This document shows, in pieces, positions 51,478 through 60,216 of a DNA stretch of 64,000 nt. Within the stretch, counting starts at the first letter, position 1. Every line of letters begins with the position of its first letter. A program made the translations under genes and the position numbers. The stretch is from Halobacillus salinus (lineage in GTDB: Bacteria; Bacillota; Bacilli; Bacillales; Halobacillaceae), in assembly GCF_004684905.1 (NCBI RefSeq), contig NZ_SRJC01000002.1, forward strand, positions 186,001 to 250,000. Reading direction: 5' to 3'. The notes beneath the pieces were generated by a model that made no database searches, was not told where the DNA came from, and saw only the letters and a program-made list of their open reading frames with translations.

Positions 51478-52380
51478 ATGCAGCGCATTGAAATGACGAG
51501 CGATCTATCTTTCTCCCGATTAGTCCACGGATTGTGGCGTTTAGACGATTGGAATCAATCCAAAGAAGATACTCTTGCTTTAATAGAACATAATTTAGAG
51601 CGTGGAATCACGACATTCGACCATGCTGACATCTATGGAAGTTATACGTGTGAAGGTCTATTCGGTGAGGCACTAAACTTAAAACCCTCTTTGCGAGAGG
51701 AGATGGAGCTAGTAACGAAGTGTGGCATCGTGCTTCCTTCTGAGCAGCGCCCCCAGCACAAAACCCATCATTACAACACAAGCAAAGAACATATCATAAA
51801 GTCTGTGGAAAACTCACTACAGAATTTACAGACAGATTATATTGATACACTTCTTATCCACAGACCTGACCCGTTCATGAATGGCACGGAAGTGGCAGAA
51901 GCGTTTACGAAGCTAAAGGAAGAAGGCAAAGTCCGCTACTTCGGTGTTTCAAATTTCAAAGACCATCAATGGAATATGCTTCAATCCTTCCTGCCTTTTG
52001 ACTTGATCACAAACCAGTTAGAGCTATCTGCATACAACCTCGAGAACTTTGAAGATGGAACATTGAACCTCTGTCAGGAAAAACGTGTGGCGCCGATGGC
52101 ATGGTCACCACTCGCAGGAGGCGATGTCTTTCACTCCGATAGTGAAAAAGCTGTACGATTGCGTGATACACTTACGAAAGTTCAACAAGAAGTCGGTGCA
52201 AAAGGACTTGATCAGGTACTTTATGCTTGGTTGTTGAACCATCCAGCGAACATCATGCCAATCATTGGTTCAGGAAAGACAAAGCGAATTGATGCTGCAA
52301 TCGATGCACTCGATATTAAACTTGACCACGATCAATGGTTTGAAGTGTTACAAAGTTCTATGGGACATGACGTTCCATAA
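51478..52380 (+). CDS. aldo/keto reductase
   Basis: A 300-residue AKR with the catalytic tetrad in place: Asp/Tyr in FDHADIYGSY, Lys in VTKCG and His in LLIHRPDP, plus NADPH-binding IIGSGKTKR. It matches the YdhF-type oxidoreductases. Single-gene unit; substrate unknown. Confidence 0.9.
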   Translation: MQRIEMTSDLSFSRLVHGLWRLDDWNQSKEDTLALIEHNLERGITTFDHADIYGSYTCEGLFGEALNLKPSLREEMELVTKCGIVLPSEQRPQHKTHHYNTSKEHIIKSVENSLQNLQTDYIDTLLIHRPDPFMNGTEVAEAFTKLKEEGKVRYFGVSNFKDHQWNMLQSFLPFDLITNQLELSAYNLENFEDGTLNLCQEKRVAPMAWSPLAGGDVFHSDSEKAVRLRDTLTKVQQEVGAKGLDQVLYAWLLNHPANIMPIIGSGKTKRIDAAIDALDIKLDHDQWFEVLQSSMGHDVP

Positions 52381-52419
52381 GCCTGTCATGACTAAGCTAA
52401 ACCCTATCATCTGCAAATT

Positions 52420-52458
52420 AACCAGCCTCACCACTTTTTTGGTAAGGCTGGTTTTTCT
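52420..52458 (+). terminator. terminator of the aldo/keto reductase gene
   Basis: AACCAGCCT / AGGCTGGTT with an inner ACC/GGT pair, followed by TTTCTCGTTT. Confidence 0.75.
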
Positions 52459-52474
52459 CGTTTATTTTAGACTG

Positions 52475-52499
52475 TAAAAAAAGAAAATTCAGTCGATAA
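52475..52499 (+). promoter_or_regulatory. candidate SigD-type promoter of the chemoreceptor gene
   Basis: TAAA (52475-52478) and GTCGATAA (52492-52499) resemble the SigD elements TAAA and GCCGATAT, but the spacing is 13 rather than 15 bp. SigD control is usual for chemoreceptors in Bacillus. Confidence 0.35.
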
Positions 52500-52530
52500 T
52501 AAATTGAAAACGAAATTGTAGGGGGATATT

Positions 52531-54285
52531 ATGAAGCATTTTTGGAAGCGCAAACAAACAGTAGGATTTAAGATTTTCCTATTTTCGATCGTTCTATTAG
52601 CTGTACCTGCCATAATAGTTGGAACACTAGGTTTCCAAAGCAGCCAGAACAGCTTGAATGCCTTAGGAAAAACAAACTTAGAAAACAGTGTACACCAAGC
52701 GATTGATTTAATTGAACTGTCACACGAATCAGTCCAAGAAGGACGCGTGTCGGAAGAAGAAGCAAAAGAGACTGTCAAAGAGCAACTCTTAGGCAAAAGA
52801 CAAGAAGATGGAACTAGACCGATTGATTCCAATGTAGACCTTGGGGAAAACGGATATTTCTTTGTCCTAAACTCAGAAGGGAAAGAGATTGCCCACCCAT
52901 CACTTGAAGGGGAGAATATCTGGGACTCAAAAGACTCTAATGGAGTAATGGTTGCACAGGAACTGGTTCAGTCCGCAAAAGATGGCGGAGGCTTTACCTA
53001 TTTCGAATGGCCATTGCCGAATGACAAGGAGACAGAGGCAGCGAAAGTATCCTATTCTCTTTATTTCTCAGACTGGGACTGGGTTGTTGTTGCCGGTACT
53101 TATATGATGGACTTCAACAGTGGCGCAGACAAAATATTAAATACCTTACTGATTACACTTGGCACCTCACTCCTTGTTGGAGCTATATCCATCTGGTGGT
53201 TCTCAAGACGCATAACGAACCCGCTGAAGCAGCTTGCAGAGCATTCTACATATATTGCTGATGGTAATTTCACATCAGATGATTTAAGCGTAAGGTCGAG
53301 TGATGAATTGGGACAGCTAGTCACGAATTTTAATCAAATGAAAAACAGCTTGAAACACCTCGTACAATCCGTAGCTGATTCATCTAACCAAGTAGCAGCT
53401 GCATCAGAAGAAATGCACGCGAATTCTGAAGAGAACTCCTATGCCTCGGAACAAGTTACGATTGCCATTCAGGAAGTAGCTGCAGGGTCTGAAAAGCAGC
53501 TAGACGGTTCAAATCAAGCTGCCCAATCCATTCAATTCCTATCAGAAGGCATGTCATCCATTTCTTCACAAGTCGGGGAGCTATCGAACAAATCGGACAT
53601 GACCGCTGCCACATCCCGTACAGGCGAGCAGCTGATACAATCCGCCCTAAAACAAATGCATGACATTAATGCCAACACCGAAACGACAAATGAAACCATT
53701 CAAGTTCTAGAGACGAAGAGTGATGAAATCGGAAAAATCATTTCTATCATTACAGACATCTCGGAACAGACGAATTTACTCGCTTTGAATGCGGCAATTG
53801 AAGCAGCAAGAGCAGGTGAACATGGAAAAGGGTTTGCGGTGGTAGCGGATGAAGTACGCAAGCTTGCAGAGCAGTCCAGTCAATCGGCTAACGACATAAT
53901 GAATTTGATTAAAGATGTACAATCGAAAACCTCTGAGGCAGTCGACTACATGAACAAAAACGATCAAGCCGTTAAATCTGGGGTGGATATTGTAGGAGAA
54001 GCAGAAGTTTCCTTCCAAACGATTACAAATGAAGTGTCGCAGCTATCCAATGGAATGAAACAAATCAACGAGTCCGTTCAATCGATGAATACGCACACTG
54101 AGGACCTTGTGCAATCATTTGAAACAGTCACGATGATATCTTCCCAGTCAGCCCAGCAAACGGAACAAGTAGCAGCGGCTACAGAAGAACAGAACGCCTC
54201 GATGGAAGAGATCTCGTCCGCAAGTGAAACATTGGCTCAAGAAGCAAGTAAACTACAAGAACAAATCAGCCATTTCAAATACTAA
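52531..54285 (+). CDS. methyl-accepting chemotaxis protein with Cache domain
   Basis: A 584-residue receptor: TM1 (about 14-35), an extracytoplasmic single-Cache domain (about 40-200, with [20 protein letters not shown] and [11 protein letters not shown]), TM2 (about 205-225), HAMP (about 226-280) and a cytoplasmic signalling domain with the hairpin tip [21 protein letters not shown] (53757 onwards). Small ligands such as organic acids bind this Cache type. No che genes adjoin. Confidence 0.93.
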   Translation: MKHFWKRKQTVGFKIFLFSIVLLAVPAIIVGTLGFQSSQNSLNALGKTNLENSVHQAIDLIELSHESVQEGRVSEEEAKETVKEQLLGKRQEDGTRPIDSNVDLGENGYFFVLNSEGKEIAHPSLEGENIWDSKDSNGVMVAQELVQSAKDGGGFTYFEWPLPNDKETEAAKVSYSLYFSDWDWVVVAGTYMMDFNSGADKILNTLLITLGTSLLVGAISIWWFSRRITNPLKQLAEHSTYIADGNFTSDDLSVRSSDELGQLVTNFNQMKNSLKHLVQSVADSSNQVAAASEEMHANSEENSYASEQVTIAIQEVAAGSEKQLDGSNQAAQSIQFLSEGMSSISSQVGELSNKSDMTAATSRTGEQLIQSALKQMHDINANTETTNETIQVLETKSDEIGKIISIITDISEQTNLLALNAAIEAARAGEHGKGFAVVADEVRKLAEQSSQSANDIMNLIKDVQSKTSEAVDYMNKNDQAVKSGVDIVGEAEVSFQTITNEVSQLSNGMKQINESVQSMNTHTEDLVQSFETVTMISSQSAQQTEQVAAATEEQNASMEEISSASETLAQEASKLQEQISHFKY

Positions 54286-54289
54286 TAAA

Positions 54290-54322
54290 ATAAGCGCGTC
54301 TCTTTAAGAGGCGCGCTTATAT
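54290..54322. terminator. bidirectional terminator
   Basis: ATAAGCGCGTCTC / GAGGCGCGCTTAT, one mismatch, between the convergent chemoreceptor and PucR genes. Confidence 0.8.
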
Positions 54323-55963
54323 CTGTTTCAACTTCCATAAACGAACGCATAACTCCAACAAAAACAAGTCATCTGCATTCAATAAAGACAAGCCTGTTAA
54401 CTGTTCTATGTTACGTAAGCGGTGAAGCAGTGATTGACGATGAAGATTCAATTCTCTTGCTGCTTTGCTTACGTTGCTGTTGTGTTTGTTGTAAATCATA
54501 AATGTATGAATTAAATCTGTTTGTCTTTTCTCATCATACTCAATCAGAAGGGTTAACGTCTCCTCAATGATCTGGTCGATTTCTTCTTTTGTGGACAAGG
54601 CCATCAGTAGTCGATTCATTCTCGTGTGATGGTAGAAAGTACGGGACGACTCCGTTTGCTGCCTACCGATGCGGCGTGCCATTGATGCTTCCTTATATCT
54701 TTCATGGAAAAGAAAACGCTCTTCAACCAGGGAAGATACTCCCCATTCAATTGAATAACCAGCGAGTAGATCATGCAGTCTGCGCTCCACTAAGTCTAGG
54801 AATTGATTGGCTTCTTCTTCATAGGTGGTTGTGTTTCCTTCCATGAACACGATGACTTCATCCCCGTCGAAAGTAGCCATTACGTTGTTCCGTAATACCT
54901 CTCCAGCACGCGTAATTTCCTTTTGAACATAGTAGTTCCGGCTATGCATAGAAGATGTTTGCCCATCGCTTGATTTGCTCCATGCAGAAGTGTTTTCAGC
55001 CGGATTTATTTGCCCGACCAGGCACAAGTAGTTCTTCTCTAAATCATACCCGAGCAAGTGAGCTTTTGACTGATCGATCGGTAGATCCTTTCTCGCAAGC
55101 TCCAGCAAAAAATTGTCTTTTAACCGGATTTCTGTCATTTCAATTGCGTTTTCTTTTACGAAATATAGCGCACAAGCCGTTAAGCCGTGTTCCAGAACTG
55201 TCAAAGCGAACCATGTGAGTTCGTCTTCTGATTGGGGCTGGAACAACAGATAGCCTTGCTTCTTCTGATTGGAGGTAATCGTTAACTGAAAGCAAGTGGA
55301 AGGCCCTATTTCGTACTTCTCAATAAAATGAAAAAGTGGATGTTCACTAAGAGGGTGCACTTCAATCAGCGAAACATCTCCCTTTTCTTTGCCGTTGAGG
55401 ACATCAATCAAATGCCCGTCAAATGAGTAATTCGCCCGAACTTGTTTATGGTCGTCACTTATAGCTACGGGAATTTTGGTTTCCTTGAATAATATCGACG
55501 TAATTTCCTGCAAACCTTCCCCATTCAGAACGCAGTTAATGAGTTCCTGACGTATTCGATCCGCTTTTTGTTGTTCACCTTCCTTCGCTTTTGTGATCAT
55601 TCGTAGTACATCTTGCAATACTTCGCCGAACCGTATCTCCCAAGGTAATTCAAGTAATACAAGATGATGGGATTCTGCTATTTGAATCACTTGGTCAGGG
55701 ATTTTATAAAGGTGCCTGCCGGTTGCGAACGCCAGTGCAGAGGCGCCTGAATCAACAACATCTTGGACATATCTAATGAGCGCTTGTGTGTTTTCTTCAC
55801 ATCCCACACCAGTACTTAACACGAATTCTCTATTTCGTACGAAATGCTCTACAGGCGCTTCAATCACGGATACCCACTCTACCTCATTGTCATATGCCTT
55901 CGTTAATGGTTTTGCTCTTTGTAAGATCGGTAGGTTCATTATGTCTGATACCAGCACCCCCAT
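54317..55963 (-). CDS. PucR-family transcriptional regulator
   Basis: A 548-residue protein with an N-terminal PucR domain (about 5-125, starting LVSDIMNLPILQRAKPLT), a long middle region (GGDEF-like fold of the CdaR type in relatives) and a C-terminal HTH_30 (YNKHNSNVSKAARELNLHRQSLLHRLRNIE, 54400-54490). PucR-type regulators control purine, amino-acid or amine catabolism. No target is obvious; it faces away from the genes upstream. Confidence 0.9.
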   Translation of the reverse strand: MGVLVSDIMNLPILQRAKPLTKAYDNEVEWVSVIEAPVEHFVRNREFVLSTGVGCEENTQALIRYVQDVVDSGASALAFATGRHLYKIPDQVIQIAESHHLVLLELPWEIRFGEVLQDVLRMITKAKEGEQQKADRIRQELINCVLNGEGLQEITSILFKETKIPVAISDDHKQVRANYSFDGHLIDVLNGKEKGDVSLIEVHPLSEHPLFHFIEKYEIGPSTCFQLTITSNQKKQGYLLFQPQSEDELTWFALTVLEHGLTACALYFVKENAIEMTEIRLKDNFLLELARKDLPIDQSKAHLLGYDLEKNYLCLVGQINPAENTSAWSKSSDGQTSSMHSRNYYVQKEITRAGEVLRNNVMATFDGDEVIVFMEGNTTTYEEEANQFLDLVERRLHDLLAGYSIEWGVSSLVEERFLFHERYKEASMARRIGRQQTESSRTFYHHTRMNRLLMALSTKEEIDQIIEETLTLLIEYDEKRQTDLIHTFMIYNKHNSNVSKAARELNLHRQSLLHRLRNIEQLTGLSLLNADDLFLLELCVRLWKLKQI

Positions 55964-56080
55964 AAGTGGTTCCCCCCTTTAGTAAGAGTGTATGACCATC
56001 AGTTCTGATTTTTCTGATTATTTAATGTATATTATAGAGGATTCCAGCTCACGTAAAAAGTAAGTCTTCCCTTAGACCAT

Positions 56081-56118
56081 AAAAAAAAGCACTCCTATCT
56101 TATTGATCAGGAATGCTT
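56081..56118 (-). terminator. terminator of the antitoxin-Fic operon
   Basis: AAGCACTCCT / AGGAATGCTT (one mismatch) with an eight-T tail on the minus strand, touching the Fic stop. Confidence 0.8.
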
Positions 56119-56711
56119 CATGCCTTCATAAGAGATTGTTCTATGACTGTACGGAGCTTCCTTAAGTCATATACAGAGGCGACACTTGCCTCAAAAACTT
56201 CTTCTTTCGGTTTAACTGCCCAATCAATAGTGTAACCAGCCTCTAAAGCCAAACAGCGGATGAACTCACGTAAACTCCGTCCGTTCCCTTCCCTGAAAGG
56301 GTGTAACACGTTCAGTTCCGCTAAGTAATAAGCTAGTTTGTCAGAGAGTAGTTCCAAATTCATTGTCTCCCAGCTTTCTGCCATCACTTGCTTAAACAAC
56401 GTTTCAGCAGCGGAAGGGATGAACCTGGCCTGAGCAAAAGAGAAACCGTCTTTCGTGATATTCTCTGTTCTGAGTTCTCCAGCGAAAGGATATAAATCTC
56501 GAAATATATACTCGTGAATCCGCTGTAGATGACGCAAATCGAAATACCCTTTTACCGGTTTCTCCTGCAGTTCCGATAAGCGCTGCGTGGAGAGAATCGC
56601 CTCCATGACTTGAAGCTGCTTATCATCTTTGATGTCGTAATGATTGATCAAGACGTCCGTGCCTGCATAACAATAGCGGGAAGAACCATTCCCATACCTG
56701 GACTCAGGCAT
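56118..56711 (-). CDS. Fic toxin (class I, VbhT-like AMP transferase domain)
   Basis: From ATG 56711 the 197-residue protein is a single Fic domain. The N-terminal YCYAGTDVLINHYDIKD resembles the start of VbhT/Fic-1-type toxins (YPGTDVLxNKxGI). The catalytic loop is HPFREGNGRSLREF, an intact HxFx(D/E)GNGRxxR motif, so AMPylation (typically of DNA gyrase and topoisomerase IV in this class) is expected. The flap region TENITKDGFSFAQARFIP is present. It overlaps the preceding 59-residue antitoxin gene by ATGCCTGA. In-frame sequence up to 56762 lies within the antitoxin and is not used. Confidence 0.88.
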   Translation of the reverse strand: MPESRYGNGSSRYCYAGTDVLINHYDIKDDKQLQVMEAILSTQRLSELQEKPVKGYFDLRHLQRIHEYIFRDLYPFAGELRTENITKDGFSFAQARFIPSAAETLFKQVMAESWETMNLELLSDKLAYYLAELNVLHPFREGNGRSLREFIRCLALEAGYTIDWAVKPKEEVFEASVASVYDLRKLRTVIEQSLMKA

Positions 56712-56883
56712 GGCGTGACAGTTCGAGCGCCCGCTTAATGAATTCTTTATGCGTGATGGCACCTGTAAGGCACTTCTTAACGAGTGATTCTTGACTTTCG
56801 TCCAACGTCAGCCCTTCAATAGCTATCGATGCTTTAGCTGAAGCCATCAAATTCTCCGCCTGTTCTTCCGTTCGTAAACTCAT
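56704..56883 (-). CDS. VbhA-like antitoxin of the Fic pair
   Basis: A 59-residue ORF starts with ATG 56883 seven bases after GGAGGG and ends in TGA inside the start of the Fic gene. The sequence ASIAIEGLTLDE contains S-x-x-x-E-G, the (S/T)xxxE(G/N) inhibitory helix motif of class I Fic antitoxins, whose glutamate blocks ATP in the Fic active site. The following SLVKKCLTGAITHKEFIKRAL is the family's second helical part. The 8-bp overlap couples antitoxin and toxin translation. Confidence 0.85.
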   Translation of the reverse strand: MSLRTEEQAENLMASAKASIAIEGLTLDESQESLVKKCLTGAITHKEFIKRALELSRHA

Positions 56884-56985
56884 GCATTAACCCTCCGACC
56901 CATAGGTTTCTATCTTATATTATACTACAAACCACCTACTAAATACAGGAATTACACACGACAAAAACCGTACAGAACAGGCATT

Positions 56986-57822
56986 TTAGGAGGTTTTTTT
57001 CTTATTTCCAGACGATGTGGTCTTTCGTTTTGTCGTTTTCTTCTTGGAACCCTTGGTCTTCTCGAGAGACTTCTCCAAAGCGTCCATCAAGTTGGTCACA
57101 TTGTCCGGTTTCTTAGGGTCTTTCGCAGTTTTCACTTCTTCATTGTTACGCTTCGCCTCAATCAATTCGAGCAAAGCTGTCCGATACTCATCATTGTATT
57201 TCTCTGGTTCGAACGTTTCTGTCAGTTGTTCAATCAGTGTCACTGCTGTACTTAGTTCCTTCTTGCTCAGTTCAGATTCTTCCGGGACATTCGGAACATC
57301 CTGAACGTTTCGCACTTCGTCCGGGAAATGAATCGTCTCCATGATTAGTGTATTCTCATATACACGCACAATCGCCAATTGTTCTTTTGATCGTATGATT
57401 ATTTTCGCGACTCCGATTTTACCAGTATCAGCTAAAGCCTGTCTTAGTAAGCTATAGGCTTTCGTCCCTCCTTCATTCGGGGACATAAAGTAGCTACGCT
57501 CAAAGTAAATAGGATCAATTTCCTCCAGCTTGACGAAGTCGATGATCTCGACTGCTTTATCTTCCTGCTCTTTCTTTAGTTGCTCCAAGTCCTCTTCATC
57601 GAGCACGACGAACTTGTTTTTGGCATACTCATATGCCTTCACGATCTCACTAGATTCTACTTCACGGTCACAAACTGGACATCGCTTCTTATATTCAACC
57701 GGAGAATGACATTCTTCATGAAGCTGACGCAATTTAATATCTTTGTTCTCCGTTGCCGCATGGAGCTTGATCGGAATATTGACGAGCCCGAAACTTATAC
57801 TCCCTTTCCACATTGTATGCAT
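56986..57822 (-). CDS. ku: Ku protein of non-homologous end joining
   Basis: A 278-residue bacterial Ku: MHTMWKGSISFGLVNIPIKL (57763-57822), the zinc-free CPVC-like RCPVCDREV pair, the beta-barrel core with AYEYAKNKFVVLDEEDL, and a Lys/Ser/Thr-rich basic tail (KKTTKRKTTSSGNKKKT) that contacts DNA and LigD in relatives. It forms a ring dimer on DNA ends. It is divergent from ligD with about 109 bp between. Confidence 0.94.
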   Translation of the reverse strand: MHTMWKGSISFGLVNIPIKLHAATENKDIKLRQLHEECHSPVEYKKRCPVCDREVESSEIVKAYEYAKNKFVVLDEEDLEQLKKEQEDKAVEIIDFVKLEEIDPIYFERSYFMSPNEGGTKAYSLLRQALADTGKIGVAKIIIRSKEQLAIVRVYENTLIMETIHFPDEVRNVQDVPNVPEESELSKKELSTAVTLIEQLTETFEPEKYNDEYRTALLELIEAKRNNEEVKTAKDPKKPDNVTNLMDALEKSLEKTKGSKKKTTKRKTTSSGNKKKTS

Positions 57823-57931
57823 GGTGAGATCCTCCTTTTTGCATAGTTTGGTCGATATAACAGCAGCTTATCCTCCTCCTATGGGTAGAAAACACGATTT
57901 GCCTCAAACTAAGTTCTAAAGGAGGGGTATT

Positions 57932-59692
57932 ATGAAGCAACCAATGAAACTAACAATGCAGGACGAGCTTCCTCTGGGTAAGGATTGGGTCTATGAGGTG
58001 AAGTTTGATGGATTCCGTGTCATTTTAACTTGGTCGATAGACGGCATTGAATTGACGAGTCGAAACGGAAAAGACTTAACAGAAAAATTCCCTGAAATCA
58101 CGGAATTAGCAGCTATTCACAAACCAGAGCATTTGCCTTTGAAATTGGACGGTGAGTTGGTTATTTTAAATACGGCCTACCAGGCAAATTTCCCTTTGCT
58201 GCAGCAACGAGGAAGACTTCGTAACGAAAAGAAGATTATGGACGCCGCCGAAAAAAGACCCGCTACATTTATAGCTTTTGACATTCTACACGAGGAATCT
58301 TCCCCCTATGATAGAAGGCGTGCAGACTTAGTGGAAAGATTAACACCCCTAACAACCGATCGCCTTCGAATAATTGATTCCTTTCATGAAGAGGAAACTG
58401 TGCAACAGCTCGTGTTCTTGCATCTTGCAGAAGGTATTGTAGCCAAGCATAAACAGAGCGCTTATAACTATGACCAGCGGTCTAAACAATGGATCAAGTT
58501 CAAAAACTGGCGTACTATCCCGTGTTTCTTAACAACGTATGATGAAGCAAACGACTACTATGGGTGTGCCGTTTATGTAGAAGACGAAATCGTGTCTATC
58601 GGAAAGTTCAAGCATGGATTAACTTCCGATCAAAGCGATACCTTGAGGACATTTTTTAAGGAAAATGGTAAAAAAGAAGCCACCATCTGGAGTTTGCCTC
58701 CGAGTGTTTGTGTAGAAGTGGATTGCCTTGAGGTGAAAGATAAAGAGTTCCGCGAGCCTTTGTTCCATGACTTTCGATTCGACTTATCGCCTGAAGAATG
58801 CACGTACCTTAGCGCAGAGTGGGATTTAGCGATGTTTCCAACCAATGTCGAAGTTTCCAATTCAGAGAAGATGCTATGGCCAGAACAATCGAAGCGCAAT
58901 TACCTGCTGTATTTACGAAGGATAGCACCGTATATGCTTCCATTTCTTAAAGAAAAGAAACTCACGGTAATCCGTTATCCGGACGGGATTGAAGCCACGT
59001 CCTTCTTTCAGAAGCATTTACCAGATCATGCCCCCGGCTATGTTGGGGCATGGGGTGAGAGCGGTGAGACCTATCTGTTGTGTTCTAATTTAAATACACT
59101 TCTCTGGCTTGGTAACCAGGCATCTATAGAATTCCATACCCCCTTTCAAAAAGCGGGAGGGAAGGACCCTGATGAGATCGTCTTCGATTTGGACCCACCG
59201 AATTCAGAAGCTTTTCAAGTAGCTGTTCTTGCCGCAAAGCTATTAAAGCATTTACTTGACGAATTGGGGGTCCAAAGCTTTGTAAAGACCTCTGGAAGCA
59301 AAGGTCTGCAAGTACACATTCCCATCCCTGAAGGTGCAATGACCTATAAAGAAACACGTCGGTTCACAGAGTCACTCGCAGGTTTACTGGAAAGGGAACG
59401 CCCCGACCTATTCACAACCGAGCGTTTGAAGAAGCATCGCAAGGGGCGACTTTATTTGGATTATGTTCAACACGCTGAAGGTAAGACGATTGTAGCACCC
59501 TATTCCGTGCGCGCTAAAGCATCCGCCGCCGTTGCAACACCTCTCTTTTGGCATGAGTTAACGGATGATTTACGACCGGAACACTTCCCTTTTCACAAAA
59601 TGATAGAACGCGTTGAGACGCTGGGCTGCCCTTTCTCCCATTACGACCATGCACGAAAGGAACAACCCATACAAACCATGAAAACTTTATAA
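57932..59692 (+). CDS. ligD: DNA ligase D (ligase and polymerase domains)
   Basis: A 586-residue LigD with the ATP-dependent ligase first (catalytic Lys24 in EVKFDGFR, then an OB domain to about 295) and a primase-type polymerase domain second (from about residue 310; MLWPEQSKRNYLLYLRRI, and catalytic DEIVFDLDPPN). The 3'-phosphoesterase domain of mycobacterial and Pseudomonas LigD is absent, as in B. subtilis LigD. With Ku it repairs double-strand breaks, in Bacillus mainly in spores. AAAGGAGGGG precedes the ATG. I could not identify a SigG promoter. Confidence 0.94.
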   Translation: MKQPMKLTMQDELPLGKDWVYEVKFDGFRVILTWSIDGIELTSRNGKDLTEKFPEITELAAIHKPEHLPLKLDGELVILNTAYQANFPLLQQRGRLRNEKKIMDAAEKRPATFIAFDILHEESSPYDRRRADLVERLTPLTTDRLRIIDSFHEEETVQQLVFLHLAEGIVAKHKQSAYNYDQRSKQWIKFKNWRTIPCFLTTYDEANDYYGCAVYVEDEIVSIGKFKHGLTSDQSDTLRTFFKENGKKEATIWSLPPSVCVEVDCLEVKDKEFREPLFHDFRFDLSPEECTYLSAEWDLAMFPTNVEVSNSEKMLWPEQSKRNYLLYLRRIAPYMLPFLKEKKLTVIRYPDGIEATSFFQKHLPDHAPGYVGAWGESGETYLLCSNLNTLLWLGNQASIEFHTPFQKAGGKDPDEIVFDLDPPNSEAFQVAVLAAKLLKHLLDELGVQSFVKTSGSKGLQVHIPIPEGAMTYKETRRFTESLAGLLERERPDLFTTERLKKHRKGRLYLDYVQHAEGKTIVAPYSVRAKASAAVATPLFWHELTDDLRPEHFPFHKMIERVETLGCPFSHYDHARKEQPIQTMKTL

Positions 59693-59825
59693 GGATACTG
59701 CAGATGTGGTCGATTATTTCCCAGGAAATCTCCAAAGATAGACAAAATCATCGGCTCTTTTTTGAAACTTTTTCTAATTGAGATTCGTATATATAGTAAC
59801 TGAGTTTATAAAGGAGACGGTGATT

Positions 59826-60074
59826 TTGCTTAAAATTAGTCGACTTGTTTTCTCTATTCTGGTCATTATTTCATCGTTGTACATAGTCATTACAAAGAAC
59901 TTCGATTGGATTCCACTTATGCTCGTCGCGCTAGGAGCTTCTACATTCGTCATTGGGATTTCAGAGATCCGGTCGGATAAACGAAACTTCTGGGGATACC
60001 TAAGTCTCGGAGCAACGTTCATCGTGCTGTACACGTTGATCGATTTATTATCGAATTCAAACGTCTTCTCCTAA
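59826..60074 (+). CDS. small membrane protein, probably DUF3953
   Basis: An 82-residue protein (TTG 59826, eight bases after AAGGAG) with three hydrophobic segments and the motif IGISEIRSDKRNFWGYLSL between the second and third, which fits the DUF3953 small membrane family of Bacillaceae. GTG 59820 is too close to the ribosome binding site. Function unknown. Confidence 0.65.
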   Translation: MLKISRLVFSILVIISSLYIVITKNFDWIPLMLVALGASTFVIGISEIRSDKRNFWGYLSLGATFIVLYTLIDLLSNSNVFS

Positions 60075-60171
60075 AACAGCGTCGGATCAGAGTATCTACT
60101 GACGGTAGGAACACATTCCTTCCAATGTCATTTCAAACCACCTAGAGACCCTTACTAACAACCCACAAACG

Positions 60172-60212
60172 AAAAGAAGTCCCGCAGGCCAATTCCTGCG
60201 GGACTTCTTTTT
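60172..60212. terminator. bidirectional terminator
   Basis: AAAAGAAGTCCCGCAGG / CCTGCGGGACTTCTTTTT, a perfect long stem, right after the acyl-CoA synthetase stop. Confidence 0.85.
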
Positions 60213-60216
60213 CGTT

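Noticed and set aside
56884-56985. Terminator of the ku gene
   Set aside because: AAAAACC and GGTTTTT could pair across a 20-odd-base loop, but the stem is too weak to claim.
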